NCBI GenBank assembly: GCA_026988315.1
Contig: JALSLJ010000093.1
Coordinates: 1-53,417, forward strand
Direction of reading: 5' to 3'
From: Sulfurimonas sp.
Lineage (GTDB): Bacteria; Campylobacterota; Campylobacteria; Campylobacterales; Sulfurimonadaceae
Length of the DNA stretch: 53,417 nucleotides
Shown: piece after piece, positions 1 through 7,617 of the stretch
How the letters are laid out: the number at the start of each line of letters is the position of its first letter
Numbering within the stretch: position 1 is the first letter of the stretch
Made by a program: the position numbers and the translations under genes
Notes under the pieces: generated by a model
What the model was told of the DNA's origin: nothing
The model's database searches: none
The model's input: the letters and a program-made list of their open reading frames with translations, nothing else

Positions 1-120
1 GAACATGAAAGAAAAGAGTATATGCCAAATATTGAGATTGAAAAGGAAATTGAACTAGTTAGAAATATGTCCAAAGAAGCGATAGAGCAATTTAAAAATG
101 AAGTATTATCGAAAGTTTGA
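1..120 (+). CDS. 3' end of an unidentified protein (partial)
   Basis: The window opens inside a gene. Frame 1 is open from base 1 to a TGA at 118-120 and gives 39 residues rich in Glu and Lys, ending QFKNEVLSKV. The composition is amphipathic and helical, as in a coiled-coil or cytoplasmic C-terminal tail. No motif allows a family assignment and the start lies outside the window. The next gene begins more than 100 bases downstream with its own promoter, so this looks like the end of a separate transcription unit. Confidence 0.6.
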   Translation, partial: EHERKEYMPNIEIEKEIELVRNMSKEAIEQFKNEVLSKV

Positions 121-205
121 AAATATAAAACTTTTGTCAATAAATCATTTTAAATATATTTTTCTTATATATGTTTATTTAAGTTAACTTATTAACAAGA
201 GGTGA

Positions 206-238
206 TATAATTAATGCAATTTTTTATAGGAGAATAAA
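206..238 (+). promoter_or_regulatory. Promoter -10 and RBS of the large lipoprotein gene
   Basis: A perfect TATAAT lies at 206-211, followed by a Shine-Dalgarno-like TAGGAG at 228-233 placed 5 nt before an ATG at 239. The 118-base gap after the partial gene (121-238) holds nothing else clear. The RBS points to 239 as the original start, not to the TTG at 290. Confidence 0.5.
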
Positions 239-289
239 ATGAGTTATATATTTAAAACCTCTATTGTGTAATTAGCAGCAGCAATAGTA
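239..289 (+). other. Lipoprotein signal-peptide start cut by in-frame TAA
   Basis: ATG at 239 is in the same frame as the long reading frame that follows and has a good RBS. It reads MSYIFKTSIV, then TAA at 269-271, then LAAAIVLGMGGC, a textbook lipoprotein signal with the lipobox Cys just inside the open frame. A single base change (for example CAA to TAA) would explain it. As written, translation from 239 stops after 10 residues. A sequencing error, a recent null mutation or low-level readthrough cannot be told apart here. Confidence 0.7.
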
Positions 290-3200
290 TTGGGTATGGG
301 CGGCTGTAGTGATTCAGATCCAGTTGTGACAGATCCAGTTGTGACAGAGGTAAACAGTATTGGTGGAAAGGCAATCGATGGTTATTTAGTTTACGCAACA
401 GTTTGTTTAGACTTAAGTAATGATGGTTATTGTCAGATTGGTGATGAGCCTGCTACATCTACAGATGAAAATGGAACATTTTCTCTTACTTTAACAGCAG
501 AGCAAAAAGCTCATTCAGGTTATGCAACAGCACCACTTTTAGTTTATGGTGGGTATGATATAGATACAAATACGGACTTTACAGGTAAACTAAAAGCTAC
601 ATTTAATGAGTCAGCTGAGGTTAACATCACACCATTGACAACAATGGTTGAAGCAATGGTAGCATCTGGTGAAACTGAAGCTGATGCTGAAGCTGCTGTA
701 ATAGGAATGCTTGGTCTTCCAGCAGGTACAGACCTTGGAGCTGATCCTATAGTAACAGCAGAGACTGATCCAGCACTTTTAATAGCAGCATTGCAACTTC
801 AAAAGAGTTTAGAGATTTTAGCTGAGGCACTAGAAGCAGCAGGTTTGACAGAATCTCAAGATGATTTACTTGAGGGTTTATATGCTAGTTTAGCAACACA
901 ACTAGTAGCTAGCACAGACTTAGACTTAGATAGTGCTTTAGGTGCAGTTGTAGCAGCTGATGGTAATTTGACTGCTGATGCATTAGGGAGTGCTACAGCT
1001 TTAACAGGTCAGATTGAACTTATCGTTGGTACTGATGGAACTACTGACACAGCAGTTATTGGTACGCAGATTGGTGCTGTTCAAGAAGAGATTGTAGTAA
1101 ATGTAATTGATGGTAATGAAAGTATAGGCGATCAAAACTTGACTGCTGTTACTAATAAATCTTTTTCACTTTTACACGCAGAAGAGATTTTACGTATGTT
1201 AGCGCTTGGTTTAACAGATGCTGAATTTAATGCACTTGCTCTTAAGGTTAGGGCAGTTTTTATTGCTGGTGGAATGTCAGAGACTGAGTTTTTACCTGTT
1301 GAGACAGAGATAGCTTTACTTAAAGCTAGCCCTGATGCAGATGTACGAGACGTTGGTAATCGTTTTGAAGAAAAGATGATGGGCTTCGAATCTGATGCAT
1401 CAGGTTTAGAAACGCGTGTAGAGTATGAAGAAACTATAGCTGCTCTTGAAGATAATGTTAGACTACTTTTAGATACTAACAATACAGCGACTGTAGCAGA
1501 TGCAAAAACTTTTGTTACTCAAATAAGAGAGAGTGTAAATTCTTTTATTGATATAAACATAGACAATCAAGAAGATAATAATGCTACTATAGTTGGTTCT
1601 CAAGTTAGTCTTATTACAACTAAGATTCAACCAGCTGCTGATGCAATAGCTAGTGATTTTAATGCTTCAGTTGCTGCCTTAGAGAATTCAGTTACAGCAT
1701 TTGGAGATAGTTTAGAGACTAACTTCGCTGCTGTATTTGGTTCATATAATGAGCTTACAGATGTTCATACTCCAGGTTTAATTGAGACTAGACTAGATGC
1801 TATCGACTTAGCAATTGGAGATAAAAATGAAACTAGTAACTGGAGCGTAACGTCATCACTTGGTGATACTTTAGCTCATACATACAATAAAGTAAACACT
1901 ACAGTAACTGAGACTTGGACTTTTAACGGTACAACAATTAGAGCATCTTGGGAAGATTCTGAAAATGGAGGCATAAACTCGATCACTACATCTGGTGAAA
2001 TCCAATTTAGTGGAACAGGATATGATTTGAATATCACATCATTAGACTTTACAAGTGATAGGGCAGTTTTTAAAGCAAATGGTACTATTGATGGACTTAA
2101 TAACTCCAAGATGACACTTACTGCTTTGGATATATCATTTGATTTTAATGAAACTGAGGCAAATAAAGATAGTGCAAATATGCTTGATAATATTGAAGCA
2201 ACATTTGATGGTACGATAGTGTCTAGTGGTAGAACATTGGAAGGAAGTTTAGTAATTAGTGAAAGTGTAAGCGGAGATAACCAAATGATAGGTTCATATA
2301 CTGGTGCTACTGGGGAACCATCATTTGAGGGAACTCTTACTTTGGACGTGTCATTAGATGATGTTAAAACATTAATAGATGATGATCATGATGAAAACTG
2401 GCATATTGATCCAAATGCACTTTTAATGGTAACTTATGATGATGGAGTTAAATCTTTTGTTGCATCATACAACAGAGAGTATAATAGCTTTACTCAATCT
2501 TATGATTATAAACTAAATACCCAAAATGGGAATTTTTTGATATGCAATACTAGAAGTAATTATGAAGAAGAATCTTACAAACATATAGTGTCTTGTAGTG
2601 GTGGTAGTGTAGAAGCATTTTATGGTGATGAAAAAGTTATCACTTTAACAGTCAACGGAGCAGAGTATATAGTTCGTAGTGCATCGAACTACTGGAACGG
2701 TAGTGTTAGCAATATATACATAAGTAATGGCTACATCTATTCAGATATGGGTACTTTATATATAGATGTTTATGGTGACGGTGAAGGTTATACAGAAGCA
2801 ACTATTACTGATATCTCTATAAGAGATACATACAGTGTTGCAGAGATGAATGCTGACTTTAGTTTTAGCGGTGCAATTACACATGGTACAAAAGTTATTA
2901 GAGCGACTGTAGGATACCAAAGCTTAGGTAACTCTTCTGATATGACTATCATGGCAGAAAATGTAGCTATTGAAGATGGTACAAACTTTGTAAAATTTGA
3001 TAGTTTAGTGTTAACTGCTAAAAATCTTATGAATGATGATAGCAACTATAATTATTCAAATTTTGAAAACTATAGTGTGGATTATAGTTATGATGAGGGG
3101 GAAGATAAATTTAGTAATTTTACTTCTGTGTCTCTTAATAACTTTGCTGTATCTATTACAGATGAAGATAACAAAGTTTTAACATTTGATGCAGATTTAA

Positions 3201-3787
3201 CTTATACTTTATCATCAATCTCTGACTATGCTGTAACTTTCAATGGAGTTTACAGTTATGATGATACTGTGTTTACAGGTGTTGTAGATGCAGCAGGAAA
3301 TATGAATACAGAGAATATTGTATTTAGTGTATCTGGTGATGTTGAAGCAAGTGGTTTTGAGCCTTTTAGTATAGCTATTGCAGGAAGTGTAATGGGTGAG
3401 ACTATAGATGCTTATGCTTTATATACAAGAGGATTAGACTATAAGCTAGGCCTTTCATTAGTAGAAACTTATAATGAAGTTGATTATACATACACAACTG
3501 TAGTTAACCTAGCAGATAGCAATGGTGTTATGTCAGAAATCGTTAAAACATGGGCAAATATGCATGTTACTCGTATTGAGGGTGCTACATGTTATGTACA
3601 TATTGGAGATAATCATACTACTGAAGTTGAAATGTTATGTAGTGAAGTTGATACTTATAACGATTCAAGTGATACTATCATCTTAACAGATAAAGATGAT
3701 ACACAATTAGCAGATTTTGGTGAAGATGCTACTGGTAATAACTGGGAAATCAGTTATTCAGATGGAACTAGTGAAACACTGTTCTAG
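290..3787 (+). CDS. Very large surface or secreted lipoprotein, start disrupted
   Basis: The open frame of about 1165 codons runs from a TTG at 290 to the stop at 3787. Its true start is almost certainly the ATG at 239, which is separated from it by an in-frame TAA. The lipobox ends in GGC near the start of the open part. It is followed by an acidic linker, then a segment (roughly residues 20-115) with GKAIDGYLVYATVCLD and a cluster of Asp, Asn and Gly, like the repeated pre-domain of other large Campylobacterota lipoproteins. The middle (about 120-450) is Ala- and Glu-rich and helical. The rest is Ser/Thr/Asn/Tyr-rich beta structure. No enzyme motif was seen. Surface display, with export through the neighbouring type II secretion system, is an inference from context. 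The exact function is unknown. Confidence 0.6.
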   Translation: MGMGGCSDSDPVVTDPVVTEVNSIGGKAIDGYLVYATVCLDLSNDGYCQIGDEPATSTDENGTFSLTLTAEQKAHSGYATAPLLVYGGYDIDTNTDFTGKLKATFNESAEVNITPLTTMVEAMVASGETEADAEAAVIGMLGLPAGTDLGADPIVTAETDPALLIAALQLQKSLEILAEALEAAGLTESQDDLLEGLYASLATQLVASTDLDLDSALGAVVAADGNLTADALGSATALTGQIELIVGTDGTTDTAVIGTQIGAVQEEIVVNVIDGNESIGDQNLTAVTNKSFSLLHAEEILRMLALGLTDAEFNALALKVRAVFIAGGMSETEFLPVETEIALLKASPDADVRDVGNRFEEKMMGFESDASGLETRVEYEETIAALEDNVRLLLDTNNTATVADAKTFVTQIRESVNSFIDINIDNQEDNNATIVGSQVSLITTKIQPAADAIASDFNASVAALENSVTAFGDSLETNFAAVFGSYNELTDVHTPGLIETRLDAIDLAIGDKNETSNWSVTSSLGDTLAHTYNKVNTTVTETWTFNGTTIRASWEDSENGGINSITTSGEIQFSGTGYDLNITSLDFTSDRAVFKANGTIDGLNNSKMTLTALDISFDFNETEANKDSANMLDNIEATFDGTIVSSGRTLEGSLVISESVSGDNQMIGSYTGATGEPSFEGTLTLDVSLDDVKTLIDDDHDENWHIDPNALLMVTYDDGVKSFVASYNREYNSFTQSYDYKLNTQNGNFLICNTRSNYEEESYKHIVSCSGGSVEAFYGDEKVITLTVNGAEYIVRSASNYWNGSVSNIYISNGYIYSDMGTLYIDVYGDGEGYTEATITDISIRDTYSVAEMNADFSFSGAITHGTKVIRATVGYQSLGNSSDMTIMAENVAIEDGTNFVKFDSLVLTAKNLMNDDSNYNYSNFENYSVDYSYDEGEDKFSNFTSVSLNNFAVSITDEDNKVLTFDADLTYTLSSISDYAVTFNGVYSYDDTVFTGVVDAAGNMNTENIVFSVSGDVEASGFEPFSIAIAGSVMGETIDAYALYTRGLDYKLGLSLVETYNEVDYTYTTVVNLADSNGVMSEIVKTWANMHVTRIEGATCYVHIGDNHTTEVEMLCSEVDTYNDSSDTIILTDKDDTQLADFGEDATGNNWEISYSDGTSETLF
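316..345 (+). repeat. 15-bp tandem duplication in the lipoprotein linker
   Basis: AGATCCAGTTGTGAC occurs twice back to back at 316-330 and 331-345, giving DPVVT-DPVVT directly after the lipobox. It keeps the frame and lengthens the linker by five residues. Identical copies suggest a recent slippage event. Confidence 0.85.
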
Positions 3788-3803
3788 TCTTTATCGTACT
3801 TTA

Positions 3804-4916
3804 ATGCAAAAGGGGAACTTATTTTTTATAGCTCCCCTTTTTTTATTTGTAAATAATGTTAATGCTAATTATCTAAAAAATGATTTTAGAGATGATGCAA
3901 ACACTACACACACCCGAGGACTCATAGAGTTACTCTCTGACAAACTACCCCCTAACATTTTTGAAAAAGAGTGGCAAGAGATGCCTCCTCATAATAAACA
4001 AAACAATGCTTTTGGTGAAAGATACTTTGATGTTTATTATAACTTTACAGATTTTAAAATCGGAATATTAAGAGAAGAAAAATTACAAACTACAATCAAT
4101 GATGGATTTATACAAACTTGGTACTATGCAGAAAAAGATTTTATAACACTCCTTACTAAGAGTGATATAGGGAATGCTTTAGATATTACAGATATAGATG
4201 CGAGCCTAAATTACTATGAAGCTTATGGTGTATTTTTACAAAAAATCATACCTTATAAACAAAATCATTTTTTAAGCATAAAAGCAAAACTTTACTCTGC
4301 GACAGAGATACAACACTTGGATGTTAGCGGATACAACAGCAGTAGCAGGTTTGAGCTTAGTTTTGATTATTATTATGCACATAAAAATCATATATCTAAA
4401 AATCAAGACAACGACAGAGATTATAATGGATTAGGTTTTGGAGTTGATTTAGAATACATATATAATGATGATAAGTTATATATTTATGGCGGTATTTTAA
4501 ATATAGGTTCTTTTATAGAGTGGAAGAACATTACCCTGATGCATTATGATTTTGATAGCCAAACTAGATATCTTGGAGAGGATGGATATTATCACCTTAA
4601 AGCTTTTGGAAGCGGATTTTATGAATTTGATGTTGATTATAGACAAAAAATTCCTACCCAGTACAAAGCAACCCTTGACTATAGTGTAAATGAAGATTTT
4701 TCAATAGGTAGTAACTCAAATGGGTATAAAGATGTAATTTTTAATGAGCTTTATGTGACACATAACATAAACGGCAACAGATATAAGGTAGGTTATATTT
4801 TAGAGACTGATAATGCTAGTTTTGGTGCTTATTTTAAGTATATTAGCTTAGAGATTTCAAATAATTTTGGGATGAGTACAAGAAGCATACAAGCTAGTTA
4901 TCATATACAATATTGA
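3804..4916 (+). CDS. Outer-membrane beta-barrel-like protein of unknown function
   Basis: The frame is open from 3717, but the part before 3804 overlaps the preceding gene. ATG at 3804 gives a credible signal peptide (MQKG, hydrophobic FFIAPLFLFV, possible cleavage after VNANA-like residues). A slightly longer start near 3765 is also possible. No Shine-Dalgarno sequence precedes either. The mature part, about 350 residues, alternates polar and aromatic residues, is rich in Tyr, Asp and Phe, and ends in an aromatic residue (ASYHIQY), as barrel proteins do. It follows the large lipoprotein gene by 16 bases, but a terminator hairpin lies across its signal-peptide codons. I do not recognise the family. 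Confidence 0.6.
   Translation: MQKGNLFFIAPLFLFVNNVNANYLKNDFRDDANTTHTRGLIELLSDKLPPNIFEKEWQEMPPHNKQNNAFGERYFDVYYNFTDFKIGILREEKLQTTINDGFIQTWYYAEKDFITLLTKSDIGNALDITDIDASLNYYEAYGVFLQKIIPYKQNHFLSIKAKLYSATEIQHLDVSGYNSSSRFELSFDYYYAHKNHISKNQDNDRDYNGLGFGVDLEYIYNDDKLYIYGGILNIGSFIEWKNITLMHYDFDSQTRYLGEDGYYHLKAFGSGFYEFDVDYRQKIPTQYKATLDYSVNEDFSIGSNSNGYKDVIFNELYVTHNINGNRYKVGYILETDNASFGAYFKYISLEISNNFGMSTRSIQASYHIQY
3808..3844 (+). terminator. Intrinsic terminator overlapping the next gene's start
   Basis: A perfect 9-bp stem AAAAGGGGA (3808-3816) pairs with TCCCCTTTT (3833-3841), with a loop of about 16 nt and a T run to 3844. It ends the large lipoprotein gene. The hairpin lies within codons 2-14 of the following reading frame, so only readthrough transcripts would carry that gene. 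Confidence 0.75.
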
Positions 4917-4923
4917 TTTTATC

Positions 4924-4991
4924 TTTATATTTAGTCAATTAACTAAATATAAAGTTTAGTGAAGTTATAATTTAGTCAATTAACTAAAGGG
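4924..4991 (+). promoter_or_regulatory. Promoter bracketed by twin 18-bp palindromes (operators)
   Basis: TTTAGTCAATTAACTAAA occurs twice, at 4930-4947 and 4971-4988, 41 bp apart (about four helical turns). In the first copy the arms extend to 12 bp (4924-4935 with 4942-4953). A perfect TATAAT sits at 4966-4971, touching the second copy. The first copy covers the -35 zone and the second covers the expected transcription start and reaches the RBS (AAAGGG, 4986-4991). This is the layout of a repressed promoter. The repressor is unknown; the ATPase it controls could be autoregulatory. Confidence 0.7.
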
Positions 4992-4999
4992 CTTAAACT

Positions 5000-6082
5000 A
5001 TGAGATTAAATGCCGGTGGATTGAGTAAACTCGTAATTGGTCGAGAAGATGAGATAACAACTCTTCAATCATATATAAAATTTTCACAACATACAGTCAT
5101 AACAGCTCCTAGAAGATATGGAAAAACAACTTTAGCAACAAAAGTACTAGATGGGATGTCAAAAGATTACTTGATTGTGAAAGTTGATGTGTTTGAAGCT
5201 ACAAACATAGAAGAGTTATGTCACAACTATTTAAATGCTATCTATAAAAGTATCGGTATAGTTGATTTTGCTAAAACAGTCAAAGAATCAGTTTTTTCGC
5301 TTTTAGAAAAGTTTTCTTTATCTTATGAACAAGATGGAATCAAACTTGGTTATGAAATATCAAAAGAGAAAAATCTTGATGAATTAGTTAAAAAAACTTT
5401 TAATTTTTCAGAAAAATTTGCAAAACTTTTCAATAAAAAAATGATAGTTTTTTTTGATGAGTTTGGAGATATAGAAAAGTTTGGAGAAGATTTTTTAAAA
5501 AAACTAAGAAGTTATATGCAGACTCACGAGAATGTAGTTTATATATTTGCTGGTTCACAAACCTCTGTTATTAACAGCATATTTTTAAATCATAAAAATG
5601 CTTTTTTTAATTTCGCAAGTTTAATGAATATAGGTTTTTTAGAAGAAAAATCAACTATGAAGTTTTTAAAAAATCTAAAAATAGAACAAAAAGAACTAAA
5701 TGATGAGGTTATTGCAAAATTGTTAAGTATTACAAAATGTCATCCATTTTATCTTATAAAAACTATACAAGAAACATATATATCTTCACTTATAAGCAAT
5801 ACCAAAGAGATTAGAGTAGAGGATGTAGATAACGCGATACAAAAGATACTCTCCGACAATAACGCGTATTTTGAAAATATTTGGCATAAATTAAATGCTA
5901 AAAAATATAAGGGTACAATCTTTAAATCAATATGCAATAATAAAAAGCTATCGATAAATATAAATCCCTCATACAAATCTCAACTAAACAAGGAGCTCAA
6001 GATGGAAAGCTTAATTTCTGAAAATTTAAATGCAACAGACCCATTTCTTTGTATTTGGCTAAAAGGTGCACAAAATGATTAA
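5000..6082 (+). CDS. AAA-type ATPase (COG1672-like, archaeal ATPase family)
   Basis: A 360-residue cytoplasmic P-loop NTPase. The Walker A motif is APRRYGKTT at about residues 36-44, with Arg residues before the GKT as is usual in the archaeal-type ATPase family. The Walker B motif is MIVFFDEFGD at about 148-157, and a sensor-1-like strand YIFAGSQTS follows near 180. The C-terminal third is helical and could be a degenerate winged helix. No signal peptide is seen. The RBS AAAGGG lies 8 nt before ATG 5000. The gene overlaps the next one by 8 bases, so it is translated together with a secreted subtilisin propeptide and a subtilase, an odd partnership for a cytoplasmic ATPase. Members of this family are often of unknown role. 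A regulatory or DNA-binding function is only an inference. Confidence 0.8.
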   Translation: MRLNAGGLSKLVIGREDEITTLQSYIKFSQHTVITAPRRYGKTTLATKVLDGMSKDYLIVKVDVFEATNIEELCHNYLNAIYKSIGIVDFAKTVKESVFSLLEKFSLSYEQDGIKLGYEISKEKNLDELVKKTFNFSEKFAKLFNKKMIVFFDEFGDIEKFGEDFLKKLRSYMQTHENVVYIFAGSQTSVINSIFLNHKNAFFNFASLMNIGFLEEKSTMKFLKNLKIEQKELNDEVIAKLLSITKCHPFYLIKTIQETYISSLISNTKEIRVEDVDNAIQKILSDNNAYFENIWHKLNAKKYKGTIFKSICNNKKLSININPSYKSQLNKELKMESLISENLNATDPFLCIWLKGAQND

Positions 6083-6476
6083 GTATTTTTTAATAGTATT
6101 AAGTGTAAGTTCTCTTTTCTCCTCCTCAACTTATTACGAATACGGCAAAAAAGTAGAATTAACTCCTTATATACAAAACAAATCAATACAACTAAACAAA
6201 CAAGATAGAAACATCTCTTTGAGATACTATAAAAATCAAAATGATAGAGTTGTTGGTGTAGATAACACCATCATAGCAAAATGTTTACAGCAAAATGATT
6301 GTATAAGTGTAATAAATAAATACACAAATCTTAGATATAAAATTATCTCAAAAGATACATACATCATAAGTGTTGATAATCAAGAAGAGGTGTTTGATAT
6401 GAGTGTTAAACTATATGAAGAGGGATGTTTTAAGTATGCACATCCAAACTTTTATAGACAAAGAGAACTGCGGTGA
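6075..6476 (+). CDS. Exported stand-alone subtilisin propeptide-like protein
   Basis: I chose ATG 6075 because AAAAGG at 6061-6066 lies 8 nt upstream; a GTG at 6066 would also be in frame. The product has about 133 residues. It begins with a signal peptide (MIKYFLIVLSVSSLFSSS) and ends in YAHPNFYRQRELR. That ending is the typical last strand of the I9-like prodomain found in front of S8 catalytic domains, where EYA(E/H)PN comes just before the mature enzyme. Two Cys (AKCLQQNDC) may form a disulfide. The gene overlaps the subtilase gene by 4 bases (GTGA). The likely job is folding chaperone and temporary inhibitor supplied in trans. The family resemblance was judged by eye. Confidence 0.65.
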   Translation: MIKYFLIVLSVSSLFSSSTYYEYGKKVELTPYIQNKSIQLNKQDRNISLRYYKNQNDRVVGVDNTIIAKCLQQNDCISVINKYTNLRYKIISKDTYIISVDNQEEVFDMSVKLYEEGCFKYAHPNFYRQRELR

Positions 6477-7510
6477 GATTTTTTGCTCTTGTTTTTTTAG
6501 TTCTATTTTTTTTAGGATGTTCTAAAAATGACAATAGTGAAGTAAGCCAGCAGTATGATGCATACCTATGGCACCTTTTTTTTACTGATAATGACTTTTC
6601 TACATCTTACGCCATAAACAAAGATGCAAATATAAACATAAAAAAAGCTTGGGATATAACTCGGGGTAGCGGTGTAAAAGTAGCGGTGATTGATGAGAGT
6701 TTTGAGCCGACTCATGAAGATATAGCTGATAATGTAGTTTTGACATATAACGCACTTGATGAAACCACAGATGTGACAAGCACTAGCACTTCTCATGGAA
6801 ATACTTGTTCTGGTCATGTTGCTGCAATGGATAATGGGGTTGGAATTATAGGGGCAGCTCCAGAGGCAAAACTCGTTTTGATTAAGTATGGATATAGTGA
6901 TGCCGATGATATAAGAGCTTTTAATAAGGCTATGAGTGAGGGGGCAAAGGTTATAAGTTGTAGTTGGGGAACATACAATATCTCTCAAGCTTTATCGGAT
7001 AAGTTAAGGGAGGTGTATGCCGCTGGAATTACAGTTGTTTTTGCTTCAGGAAATGATGGAAAGTCTTTAGATGGAAATGATAATGATGAATCAGAATCCC
7101 CATATGTTATAGGAGTTGGTGCTAGTTGTGAGAACAATGATGTTTGTAGCTACTCAAACTATGGGGTCAATATCGACCTTTTAGCCCCAGGGGGAGATCA
7201 TCAAAGCTCCATAGGTCTTTTAGGACTCGACAACAGTGGAGATGCTGGAAAGACTAACCAGAAAAACCTCGTAAACAACAACTATAATTTTGATAGCGGA
7301 ACAAGTTACTCAACCCCACTTGTAGCAGGTGTTGTTGCCTTGATGTACAGTAAAAATCCAAATCTTACACCAAAACAAGCAAGAGATATACTCATCCAAA
7401 GTGCTCAAAAAATAGGAGATGGTGTTGATTATGATAGTGATGGTTTTAATCTCAGAAGAGCTTATGGAAAAGTAGATGCTTATGAGGCTTTACAGCTTGT
7501 GCCAAACTAG
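6473..7510 (+). CDS. Subtilase (S8) lipoprotein without its own propeptide
   Basis: A 345-residue serine protease starting at GTG 6473, coupled to the preceding gene. A lipoprotein signal runs to Cys16 (FFLGC). The catalytic triad is intact: Asp74 in VAVIDE, His108 in SHGNTCSGH and Ser278 in SGTSYSTP, with the oxyanion Asn194 in ASGND. The segment YLWHLFF (about 31-37) and NINIKKAWDIT (53-63) match the usual start of a mature S8 domain, so no room is left for an attached prodomain; that part is encoded by the upstream gene. Four Cys in the catalytic domain suggest disulfides. It is anchored by lipid in the periplasm or on the surface. Subtilase fold and activity are near certain, and the substrate is unknown. 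Confidence 0.92.
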   Translation: MRFFALVFLVLFFLGCSKNDNSEVSQQYDAYLWHLFFTDNDFSTSYAINKDANINIKKAWDITRGSGVKVAVIDESFEPTHEDIADNVVLTYNALDETTDVTSTSTSHGNTCSGHVAAMDNGVGIIGAAPEAKLVLIKYGYSDADDIRAFNKAMSEGAKVISCSWGTYNISQALSDKLREVYAAGITVVFASGNDGKSLDGNDNDESESPYVIGVGASCENNDVCSYSNYGVNIDLLAPGGDHQSSIGLLGLDNSGDAGKTNQKNLVNNNYNFDSGTSYSTPLVAGVVALMYSKNPNLTPKQARDILIQSAQKIGDGVDYDSDGFNLRRAYGKVDAYEALQLVPN

Positions 7511-7617
7511 CTTGTACAATTCTTATTTTCATAATTAATTCTTTTTTTTCAACTTTAAGAAAACAATATACTGACGCAAACAGAACATACTACCTTTTAG
7601 AGGGTTCAGTACAAGAG

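Noticed and set aside
1132-1482. Minus-strand open frame inside the large lipoprotein gene
   Set aside because: Ser-rich antisense shadow; no start signals and no motif.
4924-4953. The first palindrome copy as a terminator for the outer-membrane protein gene
   Set aside because: It has no T run after it and its core recurs next to the promoter, so an operator is the better reading, although it may also slow transcription.
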